DNA of 64,000 bases from Leptospira hartskeerlii (lineage in GTDB: Bacteria > Spirochaetota > Leptospiria > Leptospirales > Leptospiraceae). The notes beneath the pieces were generated by a model. It was not told the origin of the DNA, ran no database searches, and saw only the letters and a list, made by a program, of their open reading frames with translations. This document shows positions 1 through 9,840 of this stretch, in pieces (positions within the stretch are counted from its first letter, which is position 1; every line of letters starts with the position of its first letter). Location: assembly GCF_002811475.1 (NCBI RefSeq), contig NZ_NPDL01000003.1:186001-250000 (forward strand). The letters run 5' to 3'. Position numbers and translations under genes: made by a program.

Positions 1-105
1 ATTTTTCTGCCATCTTTTGGGAAATTCTCCGATCGTCATTTGCTTTTCTAAAACAAAAAGAATTCTGATTTGCGCATAAATTCCAGGAAGAAAGAATGCT
101 CGCGT

Positions 106-1563
106 ATGCATTTTGCTTGGTCCGATGCTCTGGTTTTATTTTTTTATTTTGGGATCGTTCTGTATTCCGGTTATAAATCCGGACGTAATAGTTCAGAATC
201 TAAGGAATTCTTCTTAGCGAACAGATCTCTTTCTTGGGTTCCGCTTTCACTTTCCATTGTAGCGACGGAAACCTCCGCATTGACCTTTCTTTCCGTTCCT
301 GGAATTGCTTATTCAGGAAACTTTACATTCTTGCAAGTTGTGTTCGGATATATTTTAGGAAGAACAGTCGTTGCATTAGTATTGATCCCACTTACCTACC
401 ATCATAATTTTCTCTCCGTTTACGAATGGGTAGGAACCAGATTCGGAAGAAAGTCCCAAAAAACAATGTCAGGTCTTTTTTCAGTGACTCGAATTTTGGG
501 AGACGGCGTCAGACTTTACGCATCCACACTTCCAGTTGCGATGTTACTGGAGCTCGGACTTCCTAAAATTCTACCATATTCATTTAATCAGTACTCGATC
601 GGAGTTTGGACCTTAGCAATAGTCACATTGATCACCGTTTTATACACGATGCAAGGTGGATTCAGATCCGTCGTCTGGGTAGACACATTACAATATTTTG
701 TATATGTATTCGGTGGAGTATTTGCACTCTTTCTTCTTTACCAATCAAGTCCGGAACCATTAACAGTTATCTCTTCCGCTTGGGAAGGAAACAAACTTAG
801 GATTTTGGAATGGGAGAATACTTCTGCAACTTACTTCCTACCTTGGGCAGTGCTCGGAGGAGCCTTGCTTAGTTTAGGGACGCATGGCGCAGACCAAATG
901 TTTATCCAAAGATCACTTGCCGCGAAAAACGTAAAAGATGCTCAAAAAGCAATGATCAGCTCAGGAATTGCAGTTTTCTTCCAAATGGTATTATTTTTAG
1001 CAATCGGGACTTTCTTATTCTACAAATTTAACGGACAAACAATCGCACAAGACAAAGTATTTTCTAAATTTCTAATAGAAGAGGTTCCAACGCCGTTCTT
1101 AGGGCTTTTACTTTCTGGGATATTGGCATCCACTATGTCTACATTATCCAGTTCCATAAACTCGCTATCTTTGACTGCAAAGGCGGATTTCGGTTGGAAT
1201 TTAGGAGGACAAAAGGTTTCCTCTATATTCTTCGGGATGTTGCTTTTCTTTAGTTCCTTCTTCTTTTTCTCCCTTCCTGAAAATTATACAAAAGGACTTT
1301 TGGAGTTAGGACTAAAAATCTCTTCTTTCACTGTAGGTTCGATGGTTGCGGTGTTCTTAACGGAAGTGATCCCTTTCTTGCGAAAAAGAATCACTGTTTC
1401 AGATCTTGGATTAGCTTTGGCATTAGCAAGTTCTATCTTAGTAACTGGAATTTCAGGAACAGTGAAAAATTACAATTTCACGGTTCTCGTTCCACTTGGG
1501 ATGGTCTTATTCTGGACTTTCGCTTTAATCGCAGGGTTTATTTTCCCGAACCGGAAACAATAG
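106..1563 (+). CDS. sodium:solute symporter family protein
   Basis: Polytopic inner-membrane protein of about 485 residues with a dozen or so hydrophobic segments, of the SSS (sodium/solute symporter, LeuT-fold) family. The first helix lies just after the start and is followed by GYKSGR and later SLSIVATETSALTFLSVPG, which resembles the TM1/TM2 region of SSS carriers, where sodium is bound. The substrate cannot be read from the sequence. The frame opens at a TTG at 70, but I favour the ATG at 106 because it puts the start directly before helix 1; a purine-rich AGGAAG lies at 85-90, rather far upstream. The 3' end overlaps the convergent hydrolase gene by 26 bases. Confidence 0.85.
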   Translation: MHFAWSDALVLFFYFGIVLYSGYKSGRNSSESKEFFLANRSLSWVPLSLSIVATETSALTFLSVPGIAYSGNFTFLQVVFGYILGRTVVALVLIPLTYHHNFLSVYEWVGTRFGRKSQKTMSGLFSVTRILGDGVRLYASTLPVAMLLELGLPKILPYSFNQYSIGVWTLAIVTLITVLYTMQGGFRSVVWVDTLQYFVYVFGGVFALFLLYQSSPEPLTVISSAWEGNKLRILEWENTSATYFLPWAVLGGALLSLGTHGADQMFIQRSLAAKNVKDAQKAMISSGIAVFFQMVLFLAIGTFLFYKFNGQTIAQDKVFSKFLIEEVPTPFLGLLLSGILASTMSTLSSSINSLSLTAKADFGWNLGGQKVSSIFFGMLLFFSSFFFFSLPENYTKGLLELGLKISSFTVGSMVAVFLTEVIPFLRKRITVSDLGLALALASSILVTGISGTVKNYNFTVLVPLGMVLFWTFALIAGFIFPNRKQ

Positions 1564-2353
1564 AATCCATAAAGGAAGAAAGGATCTTACGAAATTCTTC
1601 CGCTTTCGTGAAATGGATATAATGATCTCCGCCTGGGATCGTTTCAAATTTGGCGTTCGGAAAATATTCCAAACATACGATCTTATCACTTGTGCGGAAA
1701 TATTCGGAATCTCCGCCGATGATAAACATTACCTTTCCTGAATATTGCTTGCTTACGTCGGAAAACTCAGATCGGAACATATTTTTAGAATGTGAGATTG
1801 CATCCACATTCAATTTCCAGCGATATTGACCTGATTCCGTTCTATCCAGGTTCATTAGTAAAAAGTTTCGAATAAAAGGATTCGATACGAAATGAGAGCT
1901 AACCGAATCTATTTCTTGCCTGTTCTTAAAAGTAGAAAGATCCGTTCTTAAAACTGCAAGTTCGCCGTCGTATTTAAATTCATAGTCTCTAGGCGCAATA
2001 TCTTGGATAATTAGATCCTCTACCCTTTCAGGGTATCTAAGAGAGAATGTCATTGCGACTAAACCTCCCATAGAATGACCGAGTAAAATTACTTTATTCA
2101 GTTTATGATCTTCTATAAATTCCTTTATATCTTCCGCCATTGCACTTAAAGAATGTTCTGAAGAATGAGGAGAATCTCCGTGGTTTCTGAGATCCAGACT
2201 GTATACTGTGGAATAATGGCTTAAAAAATCGGCAACGCTTACCCAGTTTTTGGAAGAACCGAATAGTCCGTGTAATATTAAAATGGGAGTAGTAAGGGTT
2301 GCAGTTTCTTTAGCTGGATATTCTTTAAAGAAAAGTTTCACTTCTTTAAACAT
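1538..2353 (-). CDS. alpha/beta hydrolase (YbfF/ABHD11-like)
   Basis: Soluble 271-residue alpha/beta-hydrolase. The N-terminal LILHGLFGSSKNW (oxyanion-hole HG motif), DLRNHGDSP, the nucleophile elbow GHSMGG (Ser94), a GGDSEYF acid loop and a late GGDHYIHF histidine give the full catalytic triad in the usual order. The HGLFGS and DLRNHG motifs are typical of the YbfF/ABHD11 esterase group; the natural substrate is unknown. It is the last gene of a minus-strand operon, overlapping the upstream SH3-like gene by 16 bases, and its 3' end overlaps the convergent symporter gene. Confidence 0.85.
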   Translation of the reverse strand: MFKEVKLFFKEYPAKETATLTTPILILHGLFGSSKNWVSVADFLSHYSTVYSLDLRNHGDSPHSSEHSLSAMAEDIKEFIEDHKLNKVILLGHSMGGLVAMTFSLRYPERVEDLIIQDIAPRDYEFKYDGELAVLRTDLSTFKNRQEIDSVSSHFVSNPFIRNFLLMNLDRTESGQYRWKLNVDAISHSKNMFRSEFSDVSKQYSGKVMFIIGGDSEYFRTSDKIVCLEYFPNAKFETIPGGDHYIHFTKAEEFRKILSSFMDSIVSGSGK

Positions 2354-3327
2354 TCCTCTTCTATCACTTTGAGCTTAGAATAGAACTTCTTTCCGTATCT
2401 TGAGGGTAGTTCTTGCACTTTATTTCTAAAATTTTTAAGCACTGATTCTTTAGGAAGTTTCGTATCACATACCAAGGTTTCTCTGTCTTTGGAAAAATGA
2501 AGTAACCGTTTTTCTAAATGAGAAGAGAAGATAGGAGCATAGTTTCCGTTCGGCTGAAGAAGTAAATATTTCAACCTACGACTTTCCTCGTCTTGCAAAA
2601 CACAAATTGGATCTCTTCCGCATCGGATCTCAGGTGTATACTTTACAGCCAAGTAAGCTGCAAAGTCCCCGGGCTTAGAATTTGGATATGCTTCCGCTAC
2701 TTTCCAAAAAGTTTCCGGTCTTACTTTTAATTTAGAACCTTCCGGTGCATTGGATAATATGTCTGTCCAAGTTCCCGTTTTAGAATATACTCCAAGTTCA
2801 GTAGGATTATTCTTTAAAAGATCTTCTAACTTCTGTCTGGATTTGGATCTATATTCAGGAGATTGTAAAACTTCTGCATATCTTTGCAGAACAACTAACC
2901 TACGGATCTTTAGGAACAAATACTCGTTTCCCTGGAAGATAGGACCTTCTTCTATTTTTGTTAAATAGGTAAAAACGGATTCTAACTCGTTCGGTCCTGA
3001 ATCTTGGTAGAGAAGTTTTTCGATTGCTTTTGTGATAACCGGATAACTTCCCTTACTTCCCATTCTAAATAGGGAACGGGAATCTGCCCAACCGGTGAGT
3101 CCGTCTTTGTCTGTGAGTAATTGGAATTTGGAGTCTGCTTCCTTTTGGTTTTCTGCGGAGAGAATTTCGCCAAAAGAAAGTTTACGCAGCACTTCCGATT
3201 TTTTTTCCGGGAACAGATATAGTTCCGTTCCCGGATCTAAAACGATGTACTGCTTTCTGCCTTGAGCAGAAATGGAGAATGTACAGGCCGCGATCAGTAT
3301 TAGATATACTAACCGGAGTAAATACAT
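2338..3327 (-). CDS. exported SH3-domain-like protein
   Basis: 329-residue protein with an N-terminal hydrophobic signal (residues 1-21). Cleavage could follow SAQ (signal peptidase I), or Cys15 in IAAC could be a lipobox; the sequence does not decide. Residues about 25-90 look like a bacterial SH3 domain (LDPGTELYLFPEKKSEVL, then GWADSRSLF). The remainder is helical and unrecognised, with a CGRDPIC cysteine pair near residue 240. It lies 4 bases after the aminotransferase gene and overlaps the hydrolase, so it is probably co-transcribed. A periplasmic or surface location is inferred from the signal; no specific function is assigned. Confidence 0.7.
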   Translation of the reverse strand: MYLLRLVYLILIAACTFSISAQGRKQYIVLDPGTELYLFPEKKSEVLRKLSFGEILSAENQKEADSKFQLLTDKDGLTGWADSRSLFRMGSKGSYPVITKAIEKLLYQDSGPNELESVFTYLTKIEEGPIFQGNEYLFLKIRRLVVLQRYAEVLQSPEYRSKSRQKLEDLLKNNPTELGVYSKTGTWTDILSNAPEGSKLKVRPETFWKVAEAYPNSKPGDFAAYLAVKYTPEIRCGRDPICVLQDEESRRLKYLLLQPNGNYAPIFSSHLEKRLLHFSKDRETLVCDTKLPKESVLKNFRNKVQELPSRYGKKFYSKLKVIEEECLKK

Positions 3328-3331
3328 TCTT

Positions 3332-4549
3332 TTAACGGGAGAAGTCCTTTATCATTTCGGAAATTCTTGCGACACCTTTTTTGATATCTTCTTCTCCCAT
3401 CGCATAAGATAGACGAAGTGCATTATCGTCCCCAAATGCAATCCCTGGAACTGCTGCTACTTTATACTTATCCAGAAGATGAGCACAGAACAATTTACTC
3501 TTGCTCGTCTCTGAACTTGCTGCCTGCAGTTTTTTGAAACCGTCCGTTTCATAAGCTCCAGTCAGATACGGAAATACATAGAATGCACCTTGAGGAACAT
3601 TCACTTCCACGCCTGGGATCTCATTTAAAAGTCCGACGATTAGGTCCCTTCTCTTTTGGAATGCTTTAGCCATTTCGGCCACACAAGCCTGGTCTCCAGT
3701 CAGTGCGGCTTCTGCGGCAGCCTGGGAAATAGAAGAAGGATTGGATGTAGACTGGCTTTGGATAGTATCCATGTTTTGGATAATATGCAAAGGTCCCGCA
3801 CCATAACCGATCCTCCAACCTGTCATGGAGTATGCCTTGGACACTCCATTCGCAACGAATGTAAGCTCTTTCAGTTCAGGAGAAAGCATTGCCAGATTTG
3901 AAAATTGGAATCCGTCAAAAACGATACTCTCATAGATATCGTCGCTTAAAACCATGACCTTATGTTTTAAGATCACTTCTCCCAATGCTTCCAATTCTTT
4001 TCTGGAATATGCGGAACCTGTCGGGTTGGACGGAGAGTTCAAAACCACTACCTTTGTTTTAGGTGTGATCGCTTTCTCAAGTTGTGCAGGAGAAATACGG
4101 AAATTGTCGGCTTTGCTGGTAGGAACAATGACTGCCTTACCTTCTGCCAGACGAACTATATCAGCATAGCTTACCCAATAAGGAGCTGGGATCACGACCT
4201 CATCTCCGGGATTTAAAGTAGCTAAGAAGAAATTATAGATAACCTGCTTACCGCCAGTTCCTACAATAATCTGGTTTCTGGAATATTCCAGTCCATTATC
4301 TCTTTTGAATTTAGTGATGATTGCATCTCGGAGTTCCACCGTACCGGAAACGGCTGTGTAACGGGTCATTCCCTTATCGATCGCTTTTTTAGCAGCCTCT
4401 TTAATATGAACCGGCGTCTCGAAGTCAGGCTCTCCTGCTCCGAAACTTACGATGTCTTCGCCTTTCTTTTTTAGTTCTGCCGCCTTAGCGCTGATTGCTA
4501 AAGTGGGTGAAGGCTCGATCACATCTAGCCTTCTTGCGTTCCATTCCAT
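3332..4549 (-). CDS. pyridoxal-phosphate aminotransferase, class I (aspartate aminotransferase-like)
   Basis: 405-residue fold-type I aminotransferase. Visible family motifs are FGAGEPDFETP near residue 40, SPSNPTG (Asn175), the PLP-pyridine aspartate in SDDIYES (about 203), and the Schiff-base lysine 238 in VSKAYSMTGWRIGYG. Overall it matches class Ib aspartate aminotransferases of the Bacillus/Thermus type, which transfer amino groups between aspartate or glutamate and 2-oxo acids; specificity cannot be fixed from sequence, so no symbol is given. It sits 17 bases downstream of the XPB-like helicase gene and 4 bases before the SH3-like gene, in the same operon. Confidence 0.9.
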   Translation of the reverse strand: MEWNARRLDVIEPSPTLAISAKAAELKKKGEDIVSFGAGEPDFETPVHIKEAAKKAIDKGMTRYTAVSGTVELRDAIITKFKRDNGLEYSRNQIIVGTGGKQVIYNFFLATLNPGDEVVIPAPYWVSYADIVRLAEGKAVIVPTSKADNFRISPAQLEKAITPKTKVVVLNSPSNPTGSAYSRKELEALGEVILKHKVMVLSDDIYESIVFDGFQFSNLAMLSPELKELTFVANGVSKAYSMTGWRIGYGAGPLHIIQNMDTIQSQSTSNPSSISQAAAEAALTGDQACVAEMAKAFQKRRDLIVGLLNEIPGVEVNVPQGAFYVFPYLTGAYETDGFKKLQAASSETSKSKLFCAHLLDKYKVAAVPGIAFGDDNALRLSYAMGEEDIKKGVARISEMIKDFSR

Positions 4550-4566
4550 TTAGACCTCTTTTTTTA

Positions 4567-6261
4567 TTATGCTCCGACTTTCTCTTCGAGGGATTCCCCG
4601 AATTGGTCCAGAGTGTATATTTCGTATTCGTAACCTTGTTCCGTAAGGAAAAGTTGTCTGTTCTGACCGAATCTTTCTTCGTTTGTATCTCTCGAAATCA
4701 AAGAATAGAAAACTGCAGTATTATCTTCGCCCTTCGGTCTTAAGATACGTCCCAAACGTTGCGCCTCTTCCTGACGAGAACCGAAAGTCCCGGAAACCTG
4801 GATGGCAATATTCGCATCCGGCAAGTCGATGGAGAAGTTTGCAACCTTGCTCACTACCAAAGACTTGATCCTACCCGATCTGAAGGCATCGTACAATTCC
4901 TGTCTTTCTCCCAAAGGAGTTTTTCCTGTGATCAAAGGAATTTTGAACGTTTTGGAGATCTCTTCCAACTGATTGATGTACTGTCCAATCACGAGCAAAT
5001 GAGACTCGGAGTGCTTTTTCATGATCATCCCGATCGCTTTTAACTTTTCAGGATTTTCTGAGGCTAAGCGGAACTTCTCTCTATCGTCTGCGATAGAATA
5101 TCTCATACGAAGATCGTCTTCCATGGAAACGCGGATCTCTTTACATTTTGCTTCTGCGATCCAGGATTTGCTTTCCAGTTCTTTCCAAGGCACATCGTAT
5201 TTTTTAGGCCCGATCAAACTGAATACATCCTCTTCCAATCCGTCTTCTCGAACAAGAGTCGCAGTAAGACCCAATCTTCTTTTTGCCTGTAATTCGGAAG
5301 TCATTCTAAATACAGGAGCCGGAAGTAAGTGAACCTCATCATAAACGATAAGTCCCCAGTTATTCGCGCTGAATAGATGGAAGTGGGTGAAATCTCCGCC
5401 CTTTTTCTTTCTGTGCGTGAGAATATTATAAGTAGCGATTGTGATCGGTTTGATCTCCTTCACTTCTCCGGAGTATTCCCCAATATCCGATTCAGGAATA
5501 TCTGTTTTGTCTAAAATTTCGTTTTTCCACTGACGGATAGAAAGTGTGTTCGTAACCAGGATCAGAGTTTCTGCTCCCACGATCTGCATCACACCGATAC
5601 CTACGATAGTTTTACCGGCACCGCAGGGAAGTACCACTACTCCGGATCCACCTTCGTTTCCACCACCAGCATGGAATACTTCCACGGAGGCTCTTTGGTA
5701 GTCTCTCATTCCGAACTTTCTTCCGGACTTGGTAGTAGGTCTTAGATTGAATCCATATTTGTTTCCTTCGTCATAACCTGCAAGGTCCTCTACGGGGAAA
5801 CCGATCTTGATCAGCGCCTGTTTGATATGGCCTCTGAATTCTTTTTTAATATAGATCTTATCGTTCTCAGTCTTTTCTATATAAGGCTGAACAGCTCTAT
5901 GATTAGAGATCTCTTGTAAAAATCCTTTTTCGTTGGAGATGATACAAAGATCTCCATTCTCTTCCTTGACTAGTTTTACTTTTCCGTATCTTCCGATCTG
6001 TTCTTTGATCTCGTTGACTACGTTTTTCGGAACTGAATATCTAGAATATTTTTCCAAACATTCTACGATCTCGTCTGCACTCATTTTGATAGATGCAGCG
6101 TTCCACAAGGAAAGAGGAGAAATTCTATAAGTGTGTAGATACTCGGGACTTTTTTCTAATTCCGCGAATTTAGCTACGACTAGCTGGCAAGCTTCGAATT
6201 CAGGATTGTCCACCTCTAGAAGCATAGTCTTATCACTTTGTACGATTAACGGTTTACTCAC
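4567..6261 (-). CDS. XPB/ERCC3-family DNA repair helicase
   Basis: 564-residue superfamily 2 helicase. Residues 1-160 form an N-terminal region like that of bacterial XPB proteins. Motif I is CGAGKT (213-218), motif II is DEVH (308-311), and the XPB-diagnostic RED motif follows motif III in LTATLVRED (residues 338-340). Motif VI is QRLGRILRP in the C-terminal RecA domain. XPB enzymes unwind or translocate on DNA in nucleotide excision repair and, in eukaryotes, transcription initiation; bacterial members occur in spirochetes and mycobacteria. It is the first gene of a four-gene minus-strand operon. No Bax1-like nuclease partner is visible next to it. Confidence 0.92.
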   Translation of the reverse strand: MSKPLIVQSDKTMLLEVDNPEFEACQLVVAKFAELEKSPEYLHTYRISPLSLWNAASIKMSADEIVECLEKYSRYSVPKNVVNEIKEQIGRYGKVKLVKEENGDLCIISNEKGFLQEISNHRAVQPYIEKTENDKIYIKKEFRGHIKQALIKIGFPVEDLAGYDEGNKYGFNLRPTTKSGRKFGMRDYQRASVEVFHAGGGNEGGSGVVVLPCGAGKTIVGIGVMQIVGAETLILVTNTLSIRQWKNEILDKTDIPESDIGEYSGEVKEIKPITIATYNILTHRKKKGGDFTHFHLFSANNWGLIVYDEVHLLPAPVFRMTSELQAKRRLGLTATLVREDGLEEDVFSLIGPKKYDVPWKELESKSWIAEAKCKEIRVSMEDDLRMRYSIADDREKFRLASENPEKLKAIGMIMKKHSESHLLVIGQYINQLEEISKTFKIPLITGKTPLGERQELYDAFRSGRIKSLVVSKVANFSIDLPDANIAIQVSGTFGSRQEEAQRLGRILRPKGEDNTAVFYSLISRDTNEERFGQNRQLFLTEQGYEYEIYTLDQFGESLEEKVGA

Positions 6262-6337
6262 GGCGTGGAATCTCCCCTAAAACTTAGACTGAAAATGACC
6301 CCTTCCTTGTCAAGAAGAAAGCGATTATAAGGCCGAA

Positions 6338-7243
6338 TCATAACGATCTCACCAAAATCCTGAATTCTCCGAAGGTTTCGGAGTGACCTTTTAGCTCTTT
6401 TAGATCCTGCCCTGACAAGAGAGCATTACCGGGAGAACTACAAGGTTCGACTGCGATTGCGGAACGATCCGGCTTTGTATAAATTTGATAATACTTTAAT
6501 GAAATTTGTCCTTCTTCCGGTGGAGGACTTAAAACAGTGATGGAGTATTTTTTGGTTCTATTCTCCAAAACAACTCTAGGTTCTTTTCCGTAGAACAAAT
6601 GATCTAGGCTTGGAATATTATCCCCTTCTAAAACGGAAGAAATTGGATTGGAAATAAATGGTTGTATTGGAACTAAGTCTTCACCTAATTCCAAATTTTT
6701 GTCTAGATGAAGACTAAGTTTCCATTCTTCATCATTTTTTCCTAAACTTAAATATGGATGATAGCCGTAAGCAAATCGAATAGAATCAGATCTTAAATTA
6801 TTAAATCTAGTCTTCACACTTAGGAGAGTCCCGGAAGAAGTTTCTTCGATTGAATATTCTTCTCGGATTGCAACTCCGGAAAGCGGGGAATCCTTCCATT
6901 CTTCCGGAAAGTTCACTCTGAACTCTGCGCCTTTTTGGTTATTCTTCAGTTTCAAAAGTTTTCTCTCTAAAGAATGTACAAGGCCATGAACCGGAAACTG
7001 GTTAGGATCTCGGATCAGCTCCTTAGCATTCCAGTCCTTTCCGTTTAGAATGAATTCTTTTGAAGCATGTCGATTCACCCAAGGAAACATTAGAAAATTA
7101 CCGGATTCGAATACACTTAGTTTTTTATCGTAAGGAAGAATGATCGGAAAACTTTCCTTTGTGATTGGATGAGTCCAGTCCCAAGAAAACCATTGGGTAC
7201 CGTCGGTCAAAAAACGAGAGTTCTCCGTCCGAAATTCATACAT
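6338..7243 (-). CDS. aldose 1-epimerase family protein
   Basis: About 301-residue beta-sandwich protein resembling galactose mutarotase and YeaD/Ymr099c-type epimerases: FMFPWVNRH-like N-terminal segment, HGLVHS (candidate catalytic-site histidines), and FAYGYHPYLSLG, the central His-Pro-Tyr motif of the superfamily. It probably interconverts anomers of a sugar or sugar phosphate in the cytoplasm. The frame extends upstream to 7369, but that extension is basic and low in complexity, so I start at the ATG at 7243 (MYEFRTEN). No good ribosome-binding site precedes either start. It is divergent from sppA and lies 77 bases upstream of the XPB-like gene. Confidence 0.75.
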   Translation of the reverse strand: MYEFRTENSRFLTDGTQWFSWDWTHPITKESFPIILPYDKKLSVFESGNFLMFPWVNRHASKEFILNGKDWNAKELIRDPNQFPVHGLVHSLERKLLKLKNNQKGAEFRVNFPEEWKDSPLSGVAIREEYSIEETSSGTLLSVKTRFNNLRSDSIRFAYGYHPYLSLGKNDEEWKLSLHLDKNLELGEDLVPIQPFISNPISSVLEGDNIPSLDHLFYGKEPRVVLENRTKKYSITVLSPPPEEGQISLKYYQIYTKPDRSAIAVEPCSSPGNALLSGQDLKELKGHSETFGEFRILVRSL

Positions 7244-7380
7244 TGCGGGAAGGAGGTTGGGAAAACTAGCTGAGAGGGAAAGTAAAAAACGGATATGAGA
7301 CTTTTTTTTGGACGCCAAACAGAAAGGAAAGGAATTGAAGCGATACCTAGGCCTCCCAGAATGGGACATGAGGCTTGCTA

Positions 7381-8376
7381 ATGAAATTCCTATTGCATAA
7401 ATCCCTTTTATTTGTATTAGGAATCTTGTTTTTAAGCCAATGTTTGTTTCTTTCTTTTCCGAACCAATCTTCTCCGATTCCCAAAGAAAAACTAGTCACC
7501 GGTTCTTCTACAGAAAGTCCTGATAAAATATTACTCATCCCGATTGAGGGCGAGATCTCCGGACAAAAATCCTCAGGAGGAATTTTAGGTGGAGAAAAGG
7601 ACAGCATTGTCAGCAGGGTCAAAACCTATTTGTCCATGGCAGCAACAGATCCTGCTATCAAAGGGGTGATCTTAAAAATAGATTCTCCAGGCGGTTCCGT
7701 TACTGCGAGCGATCTAATTCATCACGAAATTTTAGAATTCAAAAAGAAGAAGAATGTGCCGGTCCTCTCCCTATTCATGGACACCGCTGCTTCCGGTGCA
7801 TATTATCTGAGTATGGCAACTGACCATATACAAGCTCATCCTACTACAATCACAGGTTCCATTGGAGTTCTTAGATTTGGGATCAATGCGAAAGAAGCAT
7901 TAGACAAACTTGGGATCAAAAGTAGCACAATTCGTTCTGGTCCAAACAAGGCTACAGGCAATCCTATAGAAGAATTTACTCCGGAGCAGAAGAAAGTTTT
8001 CCAAGATATCATCATGGAGAATTACGAAAGGTTTTTGAGTATTATCAAAAAAGGAAGACCTAAACTAAAAGAATCCGACCTTAGAAAACTAGCGGACGGA
8101 AGAATTTACTCTGCAAACCAAGCATTGGAAACAGGACTCATTGATTCGATCGGTTATTTCGAAGACGCAGTGGTTCAAGTGACTAGACTTCCCGGTTATA
8201 AAGCTTCTTCAACACTTAGTCCAAGGATTGTATTCTATTCTTATAAAGGACCTCAACCGGAGAACTTCTACCAAATAGACAGCAATACAGGAACTGGTCC
8301 TACAATTTTGGAATCTCTGTTGCCTTTCCGGATCTCTCCGGATCATAAATTGCATTATCTGTTCTCACCCGAATAA
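7381..8376 (+). CDS. sppA: signal peptide peptidase SppA, S49 family
   Basis: About 331-residue short-form SppA serine protease that degrades cleaved signal peptides at the membrane. An N-terminal hydrophobic segment ends in LSQC, which could be a loose spirochetal lipobox. Core motifs follow: IKGVILKIDSPGGSVTASD, the nucleophile serine in DTAASGAYYLSMA, THPTTITGSIGVL-like segment, and the general-base lysine in SGPNKATGNP. Single-domain length fits Bacillus-type SppA rather than the double-length E. coli enzyme. A TTG lies 6 bases upstream in frame; the ATG is preferred. It is followed closely by the MBOAT gene. Confidence 0.9.
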   Translation: MKFLLHKSLLFVLGILFLSQCLFLSFPNQSSPIPKEKLVTGSSTESPDKILLIPIEGEISGQKSSGGILGGEKDSIVSRVKTYLSMAATDPAIKGVILKIDSPGGSVTASDLIHHEILEFKKKKNVPVLSLFMDTAASGAYYLSMATDHIQAHPTTITGSIGVLRFGINAKEALDKLGIKSSTIRSGPNKATGNPIEEFTPEQKKVFQDIIMENYERFLSIIKKGRPKLKESDLRKLADGRIYSANQALETGLIDSIGYFEDAVVQVTRLPGYKASSTLSPRIVFYSYKGPQPENFYQIDSNTGTGPTILESLLPFRISPDHKLHYLFSPE

Positions 8377-8399
8377 GGTTTTTATAAAATAATTCTAAA

Positions 8400-9818
8400 A
8401 TGCTTTTTAACTCCCTACCCTATCTAGCTTTATTTTCGCTTACATTCTTATTGTATTGGAGTCTTCCTCAAAAAGGAAGAAAGCCTTTACTTTTAGTTTC
8501 TTCTCTTCTTTTCTACTTTTATTCAGGTGCTGCATTTTCGATCCACTTTTTACTCGTGATCGCAGTAAACTTCTATTTTTCTCTCAAACTTTGGAAGAAT
8601 AAAAGAGAAGGTAAATCCACATCTAAACTTCTAACTTGGATCATAGTTCTTAATTTTGTTAACCTAGCATTCTTCAAATATTTCTATTTCTTTCTGGATT
8701 CACTGGACTTCTTTACAGGTTCATTGCAATTTTCAGAATTCGGAAAAGGGATTCATATACCTCTTCCTCTCGCGATCAGCTTTTATACATTCCAATTGAT
8801 CGCTCTGCAGGTGGATATTCATAGGGACCATGTTCCGGAAAGAATTTCTTCCATAGATTATTTCTTATTCATTCTATTCTTCCCTCAATTGATCGCAGGA
8901 CCGATCATGAGGACTACTGACTTCCTTCCTAAGCTAGACAAACCTGCAATTGATTTCAATCGAGTTCAATGGGGGATTTTTCTTATTCTTTCCGGTCTAT
9001 TTAAGAAGGTAGTGATTGCTGATAATATCTCCGGGATCATTTCCGGAATTTACCAGCATCCGGGAGAATATAATTTTTTCAGTTTATATCTGGTAACATT
9101 CGGATTTGCCTGCCAAGTGTATTGTGATTTCAGCGGATACACCGATATGGCAAGAGGTTCCGCATACTTACTTGGTTATGAGATCCCTGAAAACTTCAGA
9201 GGACCTTTCCTTTCTCCAAGTTTCAGAGAGTTTTGGGGACGCTGGCATGTTACCTTATCCACTTGGCTGAGAGATTATCTATATATTCCATTAGGCGGAA
9301 GCAGGGGCGGATTCTGGAGAACGCAAGCGAATTCCATGATTACAATGACTTTGGGTGGCTTGTGGCATGGTGCAAACTTTGGTTACGTGATTTGGGGCGC
9401 TTATTTAGGTCTGATCCTGGGAGCCGAAAGATTTTTCTCTCCTGGCGATCCTAAAAAGGAAGAAGAACCAAGAGGATGGAAACGTTTCTGGAAAGTGGCG
9501 CTGATCATCCATTTATTTGCGATCTCAGGTATCTTCTTCCGAACTGCGGCCGCGGGTAAAAATTCGCTCAGTTTGGCTTGGGACTATTTTACAGGTTTCT
9601 TAAATATCATAGGCGGAAAAGCATTGGTACGCTGGGAAGAATTAGCTGCGTTCATTTTATTCACCTTCCTATGGAATGCGGTTCAATATTATCCAAGCAT
9701 TAGAGAAAAAATTCAGATTAGATTCCGTTGGTTATTACCTTCCTTCTCCTTTGTTATACTTTTATTAATGGGTATATTCGGGGACGGTGGAGGAGAGTTT
9801 ATTTACTTCCAATTTTAG
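8400..9818 (+). CDS. MBOAT-family O-acyltransferase (AlgI/DltB-like)
   Basis: 472-residue polytopic membrane protein. The N-terminal LFNSLPYLALFSLTFLLYW start, SFYTFQLIALQVD, FFPQLIAGPIMR, CQVYCDFSGYTDMARG, the FWGRWHVTLSTWLRDYLYIPLGG stretch and GGLWHGANFGYVIWG with the active-site histidine (about 322) are hallmarks of AlgI-type membrane-bound O-acyltransferases. These move acyl groups across the membrane onto extracytoplasmic polysaccharides. The acceptor is unknown here, and no AlgJ/AlgX/DltD-type partner lies next to it. It is 23 bases downstream of sppA and shortly before a lipoprotein gene. Confidence 0.92.
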   Translation: MLFNSLPYLALFSLTFLLYWSLPQKGRKPLLLVSSLLFYFYSGAAFSIHFLLVIAVNFYFSLKLWKNKREGKSTSKLLTWIIVLNFVNLAFFKYFYFFLDSLDFFTGSLQFSEFGKGIHIPLPLAISFYTFQLIALQVDIHRDHVPERISSIDYFLFILFFPQLIAGPIMRTTDFLPKLDKPAIDFNRVQWGIFLILSGLFKKVVIADNISGIISGIYQHPGEYNFFSLYLVTFGFACQVYCDFSGYTDMARGSAYLLGYEIPENFRGPFLSPSFREFWGRWHVTLSTWLRDYLYIPLGGSRGGFWRTQANSMITMTLGGLWHGANFGYVIWGAYLGLILGAERFFSPGDPKKEEEPRGWKRFWKVALIIHLFAISGIFFRTAAAGKNSLSLAWDYFTGFLNIIGGKALVRWEELAAFILFTFLWNAVQYYPSIREKIQIRFRWLLPSFSFVILLLMGIFGDGGGEFIYFQF

Positions 9819-9840
9819 GAGCGGCCTCTAAGATTTTCCA

